In this document: positions 26,921 to 34,314 of the stretch, piece after piece
How positions within the stretch are numbered: the first letter of the stretch is position 1
Layout: the number at the start of each line of letters is the position of its first letter
Notes under the pieces: model-generated
The model's database searches: none
What the model was told of the DNA's origin: nothing
What the model saw: the letters and a program-made list of their open reading frames with translations, nothing else
Made by a program: the position numbers and the translations under genes
NCBI GenBank assembly: GCA_024694565.1
Contig: JAILJR010000113.1
Location: forward strand, 1-45,914
Source of the DNA: Butyrivibrio sp.
Lineage (GTDB): Bacteria; Bacillota; Clostridia; Lachnospirales; Lachnospiraceae
DNA: 45,914 nucleotides
Reading direction: 5' to 3'

Positions 26921-29602
26921 ATGGAACCAACACCGAGCCTGGTGCAGGCAAAAAGAGAAACTAATGAATTTTTAACAGAGCATATTGAAAGCCGGCAGTC
27001 AGTCAATATGGAAATTGATGAGGTGAGCCGTGGGCAGATCAATAAAATGAACCAATTCAGTGAGGGGCAATCGTTTAAATTTGAAGAAGATTCTGCCATG
27101 CTTGGAAAGAAAAAAATCTGGAAACCTGATGAATTTGAGAAGGAGAAGAATAAGAAGATCGAGAAATCCAGGAAGCTTACTTCCAAAGCTACGGCTGATA
27201 CTCTGGAACTATATAATACAATGAAAGAGAGAAACCAAAACAAGCTGGATAACTATCGTCAAATCTACGAGCAGGAAAAGGCTCCCTGGGATCAGCAAAA
27301 GGAAATGGCACTGAAACGCATCGATGATTTTAAGGCATTACGGCTGGAAAAGAGGATGCTCACGACTGCATATGTCAAGACTCATTTCTCAGAGCTTATG
27401 GATATTGTAGAATCCTATAATGAGATGAAAGATCTGGCAAAAAGAGAAAAGCACGAAGTCTTAGGAGAAAGGGACACTATACTTGCTGATTATCGAAAAG
27501 ATCAGGATCACAAAAAAATGCTTTCTAAGATAAGTGAATGGGAAGCTAAGATGGATCAAATGAATACGTATAAATTATGGCTGGATAACCGTATTGCTGA
27601 AATAAGTGGACCATTGGATATACTTACTGACAGAATGAAACGCTATCTCGCCAGAAACCGTTTGGATATGAATGGAAACATCCTGAAGGATGATGTACAG
27701 ATAAGTGCCTTTACATACAATGATCGTGTGGACAAACAGTTTAGTTCAATAGAATCCCAAATTCAGAAAAAGGCAGTAAATTCCGACAAATATGATCCTG
27801 AACAGCTCTATAATGCCAGAAATGAGCTTATTGGCGAAATAGTCAATCATAATAACAACTATATCAGTGAGCTGGAGGTCATTCTACAAGATGAGAATTA
27901 TGTAGCTGAGCAAGACAAATCTGTAATTAATACCGGTGTCTTCCTTATGAATTCCAGAGATCGTGTCAAAAACATCCGTCCTCTGCGAAAGTATGTTAAA
28001 GACATTGAAAGGACTATATCTTTCTATGAAGAAAGACTGGAGGAATTATCAAAAGAAAAAGGTGATGATCCTCTAAAGCAGAGAAGACAAAAAAAGGAGA
28101 TTCAGGAAGAGCTTTTCAGAGCAAAACGGCAATTTACTTCAGTCAAGACGACCCTTGCTCTTGCAGAGGCAGAAGGAAAGCTGCTTCTTTCAAAAACTGT
28201 TGATGAAAAGAAAGCTGCTCTTGATAAAGTAGCCGATCTTTGGAGTGACTATGTAAGGTGTCATCAGCGTTTTATTAAAGAGCATCAGCCACTTACAGGT
28301 ACCATGGGATTTGAAAACGGTATCAGGAAGATTTCAGCACATGCTGCGATGGATAGTAATTCAGACTTTAAAAATCAGGTGTTTAAGAACAATATAATGA
28401 GTATAGGCAGGAGGCTCCCTAAAGAAGGTGAATTTTGGGAACTGGCTAAAATGGCATTTGCGTATGGAAGCCTGACGCATTACATGGATGAGCCTAAGGA
28501 GGAAATGAGACGCCTTAAGGAGCTTATCAGAGTAAGGAATAGTTTTCCGAGTGAAGTAGATAATATCACTACTGACAAGCCTGCTGTGAAAGAACTGATA
28601 GCAGAGCTTGACGGTTATCTGAATAAGCTTCAGCACGGACCGCATGAAATTCCATATGGTGAGGAGACCAGCTTTGTAGATCAGTCGTATTATGACAAGT
28701 ATTCATTGAAAAGTAAAGAAAAGATTACAGAATACGATATGGTTCTGAAGCAAAACTCAAAGACGCAGCAGGAAAGCATTGTGGATGTTGCTTTTAAAGA
28801 CATGATAATGTGGGAAGAGATCACTCCGAATACGCCTCTCTTTGCCCATGAACCAACTATTAATGATCTTCGTCAGTCAAAGTCGACAATGAGCTACATA
28901 ACAGCAGCAACCACAGGTCTTATTAATCTTGATCCGCAAATCATAAAAAATTGCATTCATGATAATGGAGACGGAACAGTGACTGTACGTTTATATGAAC
29001 CACCAAAAACTATCGGAGGAGAGTGCAAACCAAGGTATATCAGAATCCTCAAAAGAGTTCCAATGCTAAAAACAGGAGAAGCTTTATTTACAGATGGTCC
29101 TTACTGGATGCAGCTTATTGAGCGGGCAGCTGCAGCGGTAGGGATGTTCAGGGAAGGTCGCCAGGGTTATCAGTCTCTGGAGTACGGCAGGGGAGATGAG
29201 TGGATTACAATTCTGACAGGAGCAACCGGAGGAACGCTCTTTGCCCGGGACAGCGATGTAAAGCCGGAAGAAAACGAAAGTTATGACGATATTTTTGAAA
29301 AACTCAAAAACGCTGCTGAAGACAAATGTATATATCATGCAACAACCAGAGAAGATGCTGCTGATAAGATAAGTGGACATGCCTTTACTGTGCTTGGAGT
29401 AAAAGAATTAAATAATCAGAGATTTGTTACACTCAGAAATCCTTTCGTCAATATGATGCGAACCGTGACTGAAAATGATGTTACATCAGATTCTGCTGCA
29501 ACCGTGGATGATACGTATGGTCAGTTTGATATGCCTTTTGAGGAATTCATGAAGACAATGCAGACAGTTACCTATTCAGACATGAACAAAGCTTTCCCCT
29601 AA
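26921..29602 (+). CDS. Calpain-like protein with catalytic Cys replaced by Ser
   Basis: The start at 26921 (AGAGAGG 7 nt before) gives 893 residues. Residues 1-620 are charged and coiled-coil-like. The last 260 match the calpain core of the gene at the left edge: PLFAHEP against PLFTHEP, then a gap-free block ending DNGDGTVTVRLY against DNGNGTVTVRLF, GPYWMQLIERA against GALWVKMLEKA, GHAFTVLGV and LRNP. The active-site line reads QSKSTMSYITA where the other has QGYCGDCYLLA, so the nucleophile is Ser658. His820 and Asn840 remain, spaced 20 residues as in the intact protein. It is probably a pseudoprotease. A TATAAT (26875-26880) without a good -35 suggests a separate promoter. Confidence 0.8.
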   Translation: MEPTPSLVQAKRETNEFLTEHIESRQSVNMEIDEVSRGQINKMNQFSEGQSFKFEEDSAMLGKKKIWKPDEFEKEKNKKIEKSRKLTSKATADTLELYNTMKERNQNKLDNYRQIYEQEKAPWDQQKEMALKRIDDFKALRLEKRMLTTAYVKTHFSELMDIVESYNEMKDLAKREKHEVLGERDTILADYRKDQDHKKMLSKISEWEAKMDQMNTYKLWLDNRIAEISGPLDILTDRMKRYLARNRLDMNGNILKDDVQISAFTYNDRVDKQFSSIESQIQKKAVNSDKYDPEQLYNARNELIGEIVNHNNNYISELEVILQDENYVAEQDKSVINTGVFLMNSRDRVKNIRPLRKYVKDIERTISFYEERLEELSKEKGDDPLKQRRQKKEIQEELFRAKRQFTSVKTTLALAEAEGKLLLSKTVDEKKAALDKVADLWSDYVRCHQRFIKEHQPLTGTMGFENGIRKISAHAAMDSNSDFKNQVFKNNIMSIGRRLPKEGEFWELAKMAFAYGSLTHYMDEPKEEMRRLKELIRVRNSFPSEVDNITTDKPAVKELIAELDGYLNKLQHGPHEIPYGEETSFVDQSYYDKYSLKSKEKITEYDMVLKQNSKTQQESIVDVAFKDMIMWEEITPNTPLFAHEPTINDLRQSKSTMSYITAATTGLINLDPQIIKNCIHDNGDGTVTVRLYEPPKTIGGECKPRYIRILKRVPMLKTGEALFTDGPYWMQLIERAAAAVGMFREGRQGYQSLEYGRGDEWITILTGATGGTLFARDSDVKPEENESYDDIFEKLKNAAEDKCIYHATTREDAADKISGHAFTVLGVKELNNQRFVTLRNPFVNMMRTVTENDVTSDSAATVDDTYGQFDMPFEEFMKTMQTVTYSDMNKAFP

Positions 29603-29634
29603 ATTGGCAGATAATTGATACAGGGACAATATAC

Positions 29635-29895
29635 AGAGCCGGATACCGTTAGCGCGCGTCCTTTGGGCGCTTACGGTATCCGCATCCGACCGGAATAAAT
29701 CAGATATAAGTTGTCTTTTTCTGAACTTTGCATATTTTTACGCTAAAACGGCTGAAGGCATGAATATTGCTGAGATTTCGGCAATTTCTATCATGTAACT
29801 AAGTTGAACTGACTAAATCTTAGAATTCAATGTTTATGCGTATTTGGGGATTTAGTGCAATTTTTTACAAAGTTCAGACTTTTATAGAGGAGGAA
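29635..29895 (+). repeat. SD-ending leader repeat, copy D (before the GNAT gene), interrupted
   Basis: AGAGCCGG starts the element. ATACCGTTAGCGC pairs with GCGCTTACGGTAT around GCGTCCTTTGG, then come CCGCATCCGACCGG and CAGATATAAG. The second hairpin is split by about 159 bp (29720-29878), after which TTTTATAGAGGAGG ends the element and serves as SD for the TTG at 29902. Confidence 0.8.
29720..29878. repeat. MITE-like insert in leader copy D
   Basis: 159 bp bounded by perfect 11-bp inverted ends TCTGAACTTTG (29720-29730) and CAAAGTTCAGA (29868-29878), placed exactly within hairpin 2 of the leader element. The interior is AT-rich and non-coding. No matching copy was seen elsewhere in the window. 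Confidence 0.5.
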
Positions 29896-29901
29896 TAACT
29901 T

Positions 29902-30732
29902 TTGAATAGGATAACAATAACTAAAAAAAATCTGAATGATTTTGAAAGCATGATCCCCCGGGAGCTCCATGAGGCAGTTGCAGCTGAGAAGGTTTCTGCC
30001 ATTGGAATGAAGTTTTCAGGGATGGAGGCTGGAGCGGCAGTCTGGACGGATAATCCCGGAGATGACTATGGAACGCTTCTTAGCCTGTTTGTACCGCCTG
30101 AATTCAGGGGACTTGATGTTGGGCATTGTTTATTGCAGGAAGCTATCTTTGACATGGGGGCAGCCAAAAAAGCCGGGATTACTTTCAAGTATGAGGACGA
30201 AGGGCAGCGCAGGACTCTTACTCCTTTTTTCAACTCTTTTGGATTCCGTACGGATGTATTTGAGACACCTCTTGGGCGAATAACACTTAAAGAGGCTTCG
30301 GACAGGATTGAATCCACTTTTGGAAAGGTAGAACAATTGGGAGAGGCTATCAAAAGGCTTGGCGGTGATGATCAGAGAATAGCATCTGAGTACATCACTT
30401 CCCTCTATGGAGCTGAGTCCAGGCTGTATTTTTCCTCAAAGCCTGACAGCTTTATCATCATTGATAAGGGTAAGGCAAAGGGGGTACTTCTCTTTAGTGA
30501 AGAGGAGGAGACGGTTCTGAGCCTGGACTATGCGTTTTCCAAATCTCCGAAGCACCTGGCAGGACTGCTAAAGTATGCAATCATGAGTCTTAGTGAGAAT
30601 TATGCTCCCGAGACAAAGGTAGAGATGCTGCTTACAACACCTGAGGGGATGAACCTGTTTAAAGGGCTTTTTGGAGAGGCAAACGATATCGTAAGGATAG
30701 CCAGGTGTCGACAAAGCTTTAAGACATACTGA
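29902..30732 (+). CDS. GNAT family acetyltransferase-like protein
   Basis: The TTG start has AGAGGAGG 8-9 nt upstream. Of 276 residues, about 30-130 form a GNAT domain: AAVWTDNPGDDYGTLLSLFV, then PPEFRGLDVGHCLLQEAIF, the acetyl-CoA pyrophosphate loop (R-G-L-D-V-G) plus helix, and FFNSFGFRTDVFE. The C-terminal half (RLYFSSKPDSFIIIDKGKAKG, LSLDYAFSKSPKHLAGLLKY) may be a second, degenerate GNAT fold. The substrate is unknown. It follows the unknown operon but has its own leader repeat, so it need not be part of it. Confidence 0.7.
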   Translation: MNRITITKKNLNDFESMIPRELHEAVAAEKVSAIGMKFSGMEAGAAVWTDNPGDDYGTLLSLFVPPEFRGLDVGHCLLQEAIFDMGAAKKAGITFKYEDEGQRRTLTPFFNSFGFRTDVFETPLGRITLKEASDRIESTFGKVEQLGEAIKRLGGDDQRIASEYITSLYGAESRLYFSSKPDSFIIIDKGKAKGVLLFSEEEETVLSLDYAFSKSPKHLAGLLKYAIMSLSENYAPETKVEMLLTTPEGMNLFKGLFGEANDIVRIARCRQSFKTY

Positions 30733-30751
30733 TTATTTCTTTTCGAAGAGA

Positions 30752-30916
30752 CTAGTGTACCATCTCAATCATTTCTTTACTTATTTGCACCATCTTGACG
30801 CCATATGCCGCGTTGTCATCAGTCGTCGATGCACTCGCATCGACTCCCTCTTCCGCCTTGCATCTGAAAAAATTCTCGGCGGATTTGTTACAGGTATTTA
30901 TTATTTGGTGTACTAG
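30752..30916. repeat. Possible MITE or insertion remnant
   Basis: 165 bp bounded by imperfect inverted ends CTAGTGTACC and GGTGTACTAG, with an internal hairpin GTCGATGC/GCATCGAC. The left end (GTACCATCTCAATCA) recurs as GTACCGTCTCAATCA at 12074 and, inverted in part, at 8607-8620. Confidence 0.4.
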
Positions 30917-30930
30917 GTTAAAGCTTTTTA

Positions 30931-30953
30931 GTTACAATTCAGTTGCCAGCCGG
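30931..30953 (+). repeat. Left-arm fragment of the 200-bp palindromic repeat
   Basis: GTTACAATTCAGTTGCCAGC followed by CGG is the outer left arm of the repeat at 11394 and 45752; the rest is missing. Confidence 0.75.
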
Positions 30954-30965
30954 CTCATTAAATAC

Positions 30966-30996
30966 AAATGGCCCACTGCTATGCAGTGAGCCATTT
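30966..30996. terminator. Bidirectional terminator between the GNAT and S10 genes
   Basis: AAATGGCCCACTGC pairs with GCAGTGAGCCATTT (one mismatch) around TAT. It lies between the convergent acetyltransferase and carboxypeptidase genes and is followed by T's on both strands. Confidence 0.8.
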
Positions 30997-31003
30997 TGTT
31001 ATG

Positions 31004-32533
31004 TTACTGATACCATCTTTCTGCATCTTCCCTGAACTGCTCTAAAGAGGGCAGGTCAAGGTAGAACATGTGTCCTGAGGGGTAGTAGGTAAAGGAAAGG
31101 TTATCCTTCCTTGAATCATCCATATATACGTGGTTATAGGTCCATTCTGCTGCATAGAAGGGAGTAGCACCGTCGTAATATCCGCACAAAACCCAGATCT
31201 TTAGATTGCTGTTTGCGGTCATGCAGTCTTTTATTATATCTTCCTGGGCAAGGTAATAATTATCAGTATTAAATCCCCAGTTGTAGTTCACATCCAATGA
31301 CAATGGTATATAAGGATCATCTGTCTGGTAGTTAAGCTCATCTACAATAAACTGATTAACAGCCGAGACAAGTGGTAAATCTACATCAAAGGTCGATGGA
31401 TCAGAAGTGCCGTCATAAATGGAAGCATTTATTACAGGCCCGGTAAAGCGTCCGTCGTAACGGCCGGCTACAAGCTTATCGTCTGCAAGCAGCTCTTTAA
31501 GGAAATCGTCGAGATCGATCCTCAGGTTATGCTTAAGGACAAAATCCTTATCTACTCCTATATATTTGGATATGTCATTGGCAATCTCATCTTTATCACT
31601 CTGTTTGATATTTCTGCCCATGAACAGGGCCTCTACATAATCATCGCTTACAAATTCACGCACCTCATCAAGATAATCCGAAAGCTCCATATCCTGGTAT
31701 TTATCATCAAGCTTGCCATGATACCAGGCATCTGCAGCATAGGTGGGCAGGTAAGAGGCATAGGGAAGATCGTTCCCGGTACCAAAGGATAAAGTGGAGA
31801 AATCATTTACTGATGAGATCAGCATAAGCCCGTTGAGACCAAGTGAATATGTACTAGCCAGATATTGACACAGGCCGACTGCGCGGGTGGTTCCGTAGGA
31901 CTCGCCTGCAACATATTTAGGAGAGCTCCAGCGCTTGTTCCTGTTTATATATAACCTGATAAAGTCACCTATAGTACGGATATCATTGTCATATCCAATG
32001 AAGTTTTCTTCATTTTCGGCCTTGGAGTAGCCGGTGCCGATAGCATCTATGAAAACAAGATCTGTGAGGTCAAGAAGGGAATTGTCATTGTCAATGAAGG
32101 TTGCAGGGAGAGTAGTGGCGTGACCAATCTCATCCACATCCATGCGCTTTGGACCCATGCAGAGGAAGTTTGCGTAGAAGCTGGCTGCACCGGGACCTCC
32201 GTTAAATGCAAAGGTTATAGGGCGCTTGCTGGCATCATGCTGATTGTCCAGGGTATAGGCAATGAAGAATACGTCGCACTGTTCGCCGGCACTTGTGACT
32301 GCCATCTTTCCGACGGTGGCAGTGTAGCTGTAGGATTTTCCTCTTATGACAGCTGTATGATTGGTCTTAACAAGATCATCAGCTGCAGCTTCATTTTCCG
32401 GAGCTGCAGCTTCCATTGTATCATCAGTCTGCTCCTCAGAAGGCACATTTTCTTTTGCCCGGACATTGAGAGCGGTAATTGAAAAAAGCATTAATACTAC
32501 CAGCAGCATTGATGTGATTCTTTTTTTCAGCAT
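31004..32533 (-). CDS. Secreted serine carboxypeptidase (peptidase S10)
   Basis: The enzyme removes C-terminal residues from peptides. The 509 residues begin with a Sec signal peptide (MLKKRITSMLLVVLMLFSIT, probable cut after NVRA), then an acidic linker, then an alpha/beta-hydrolase domain with the S10 oxyanion motif FNGGPGAASF. The catalytic residues are Ser212 (GESYGT), Asp454 (GYYDGATP) and His488 (SGHMFY). GGAGG precedes the ATG. S10 enzymes are best known from eukaryotes, but secreted homologues occur in Clostridia. It stands alone, with a terminator shared at its 3' end. It could feed peptides to transporters such as the one at 12848-18666 (inference). Confidence 0.92.
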   Translation of the reverse strand: MLKKRITSMLLVVLMLFSITALNVRAKENVPSEEQTDDTMEAAAPENEAAADDLVKTNHTAVIRGKSYSYTATVGKMAVTSAGEQCDVFFIAYTLDNQHDASKRPITFAFNGGPGAASFYANFLCMGPKRMDVDEIGHATTLPATFIDNDNSLLDLTDLVFIDAIGTGYSKAENEENFIGYDNDIRTIGDFIRLYINRNKRWSSPKYVAGESYGTTRAVGLCQYLASTYSLGLNGLMLISSVNDFSTLSFGTGNDLPYASYLPTYAADAWYHGKLDDKYQDMELSDYLDEVREFVSDDYVEALFMGRNIKQSDKDEIANDISKYIGVDKDFVLKHNLRIDLDDFLKELLADDKLVAGRYDGRFTGPVINASIYDGTSDPSTFDVDLPLVSAVNQFIVDELNYQTDDPYIPLSLDVNYNWGFNTDNYYLAQEDIIKDCMTANSNLKIWVLCGYYDGATPFYAAEWTYNHVYMDDSRKDNLSFTYYPSGHMFYLDLPSLEQFREDAERWYQ

Positions 32534-32570
32534 AGTTTTACCTCCATTTCAGGTTATAAGCTAAACCACT

Positions 32571-32700
32571 TTTTCACAGATGCCTTAGGACGGTCCACGG
32601 CTTTAGGCTTGCGATTATTGCAGCCGGGGTCATAAAGCAATCCGCTTTTCACAGTTGCATTAGGACGGCCCACGGTTTAAGACCCGCGATTACGGCAGCC
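32571..32700. repeat. Two 55-bp diverged direct repeats upstream of the S10 gene
   Basis: Units 32571-32625 and 32646-32700 share TTTTCACAG, TTAGGACGG-CCACGG, GCGATTA and CAGCC, a 75-bp period. No gene lies in the 32534-32827 gap, which otherwise holds a terminator. Confidence 0.75.
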
Positions 32701-32732
32701 TTGCTCCTAAGGCTAAGTGTCTTCAGAAATAA

Positions 32733-32793
32733 AAAAGTGATTTATGGTACAGTTACAGGAAAATACATGTAAATCGTACCATAAATCACTTTT
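32733..32793. terminator. 18-bp perfect inverted repeat, terminator of the sensor gene
   Basis: AAAAGTGATTTATGGTAC (32733-32750) and its exact complement (32776-32793) flank a 25-nt loop, 35 bp after the stop of the minus-strand sensor kinase gene. Confidence 0.75.
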
Positions 32794-32827
32794 GAGATTT
32801 GAAGGAAAGACGAAATTTTATAAAATT

Positions 32828-34150
32828 TTAACCCATACGTTTTGGGATGATCATGTCAACGGTGGTTCCGACTCCGAGCTTGGATTTTACGTGAACCTCA
32901 GCGTCCTCCATGAGCCTTAGTCTTCCGCGTACATTCTTGATACCGATGTGGTTGTCGTAGGAAAAGTCAGAGGACTTTAGCTTGTCAACGTCAAATCCGT
33001 TACCATCGTCGCTTACCTGAACCTTCACATATCCATTGCCCTTAATTGTCTTTATCCTGATATTGATCTTCTGCTGTTCATCGCTCCCATCAAAGCCGTG
33101 TCTTATTGCATTTTCTACAATGGGCTGGACAGTCAGGGGAGGAAGTTCAAAATCTGTTGTCTCGAGATCGTACTCAACATTGATTCTGTCTTTAAACCTC
33201 GCCTTTTCAATCTCAAGATAAACCTGGGTGTGTCTCAGTTCATTTTCGAAGGGGATAAGCTTTTCAGTATCAATGGAGGCGATGTTTTCCTTGAGGTATT
33301 CTGAGAGGTAGGAGATCATCTGCTTGGCCTCTCCGATGTTCCTGTCGCAAAGATCTGAAATGGAGTTCAATGCGTCGTATACAAATTCAGGCTTTATCTG
33401 GGAAAGGGCAATTTTTGTTCGCATCTCCACCAGCTCATCGTTCTGCTTGCGGATATGCATTTCCTGAGCGATCATGTCGTGGGCGTTGTCACCAAGAGCC
33501 TGGGCAAACATGATCAGTAAACTGATGATGACTGCAATGTTTGAAAGTGAGTAGCCGTAGAAAAAGATCTGTATGATTATGGATGCTAAAGGGAGGATAC
33601 CAAAGCTGAGAAGTGCAAAAAATCTTTTTCCGTCAAGATTCCTTCTATTGAAGATAAGGTGAACTATTCCGATTATGAGCTGAAGCACGGACAGAGCAGC
33701 AAAGAGAGGAAAGCCCGGACCTCTCTGATACAGATTAGTCTGCTTATCGATCGTGTAGACGAAGCCGTTTATCAGGGAAACAATCAGGAAAAAAAGCTGT
33801 ATGAAGGAAATGACAACTGAAGCATAGAGGACCTTAATACTCTTGTTTCTCTCCCTGAGGGACGAAATGGAATATCTGATAAAGAAAACCGGCAGTATGG
33901 AGTTGAGAGCAAAGCTCATGAAGTTTGTCAGTGCCACAGCGCCATGCGCAAAGGTACCTGTTTCTCCTCTGAAGAACCATGCAAAGGCGTCAAAAAACAG
34001 CATCAGTGCCCCCAGTCCTTCCAGGTAGCACAGTTCACGAAACTGTCGTTTGACTATGGATCTGCTGACAATGAGATAACCTGAAGCCAATAAGCAAAAA
34101 ACGGCGCCAAGTAGTTCCAGATCAGTATAAAAGTATTTTATTTCCACCAC
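32828..34150 (-). CDS. LytS/YesM-type sensor kinase lacking the phospho-acceptor His
   Basis: The GTG at 34150 is chosen (GGGGGG 5 nt before; the longer frame would begin inside the symporter's terminator), giving 440 residues. About six N-terminal membrane helices lead through a short coiled coil to a His_kinase/HATPase module. In this family the acceptor lies in Q-I-(N/K)-P-H-F; here the line reads QIKPEFVYDALNSI, so Glu255 replaces His. The ATP-binding motifs are intact: N-box VENAIRHG, G1 DDGNGF, G2 GIKNVRGRL. No response regulator gene adjoins it. Histidine autophosphorylation is therefore doubtful; a regulatory partner or ATP-binding switch role is inferred. Confidence 0.85.
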   Translation of the reverse strand: MVEIKYFYTDLELLGAVFCLLASGYLIVSRSIVKRQFRELCYLEGLGALMLFFDAFAWFFRGETGTFAHGAVALTNFMSFALNSILPVFFIRYSISSLRERNKSIKVLYASVVISFIQLFFLIVSLINGFVYTIDKQTNLYQRGPGFPLFAALSVLQLIIGIVHLIFNRRNLDGKRFFALLSFGILPLASIIIQIFFYGYSLSNIAVIISLLIMFAQALGDNAHDMIAQEMHIRKQNDELVEMRTKIALSQIKPEFVYDALNSISDLCDRNIGEAKQMISYLSEYLKENIASIDTEKLIPFENELRHTQVYLEIEKARFKDRINVEYDLETTDFELPPLTVQPIVENAIRHGFDGSDEQQKINIRIKTIKGNGYVKVQVSDDGNGFDVDKLKSSDFSYDNHIGIKNVRGRLRLMEDAEVHVKSKLGVGTTVDMIIPKRMG

Positions 34151-34196
34151 GAATTCCCCCCTGTTAACAACACCTGCTTCTATTATACAATAAAAC

Positions 34197-34236
34197 AAAA
34201 AAAAGAGCAGTACCATACGAAAAAATGATACTGCTC
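34197..34236 (-). terminator. Terminator of the sodium:solute symporter gene
   Basis: On the minus strand GAGCAGTA (plus a short inner pairing) and its complement (34205-34236) form a hairpin followed by T8 (34204-34197), 79 bp past the symporter stop. It argues against a sensor kinase start at 34216. Confidence 0.85.
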
Positions 34237-34249
34237 AATTAGTGGTAAT

Positions 34250-34310
34250 GTTTACAATTAAGTGGTCAGGCGGAACAGGCCGTACTGCCGCGATGTATTG
34301 CTGCCAACCC
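34250..34310 (+). repeat. Degenerate fragment of the 200-bp palindromic repeat
   Basis: GTTTACAATTAAGTGGTCAG, ACAGGCCG, GCCGCGATGTAT and GCTG follow in the same order as in the left half of the 11394 copy; the right half is absent. Confidence 0.6.
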
Positions 34311-34314
34311 GTCT

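Noticed and set aside
34151..34216. Sensor kinase start at 34216
   Set aside because: This N-terminal extension would be encoded by the symporter's terminator hairpin and T-run; GTG at 34150 has a good SD.
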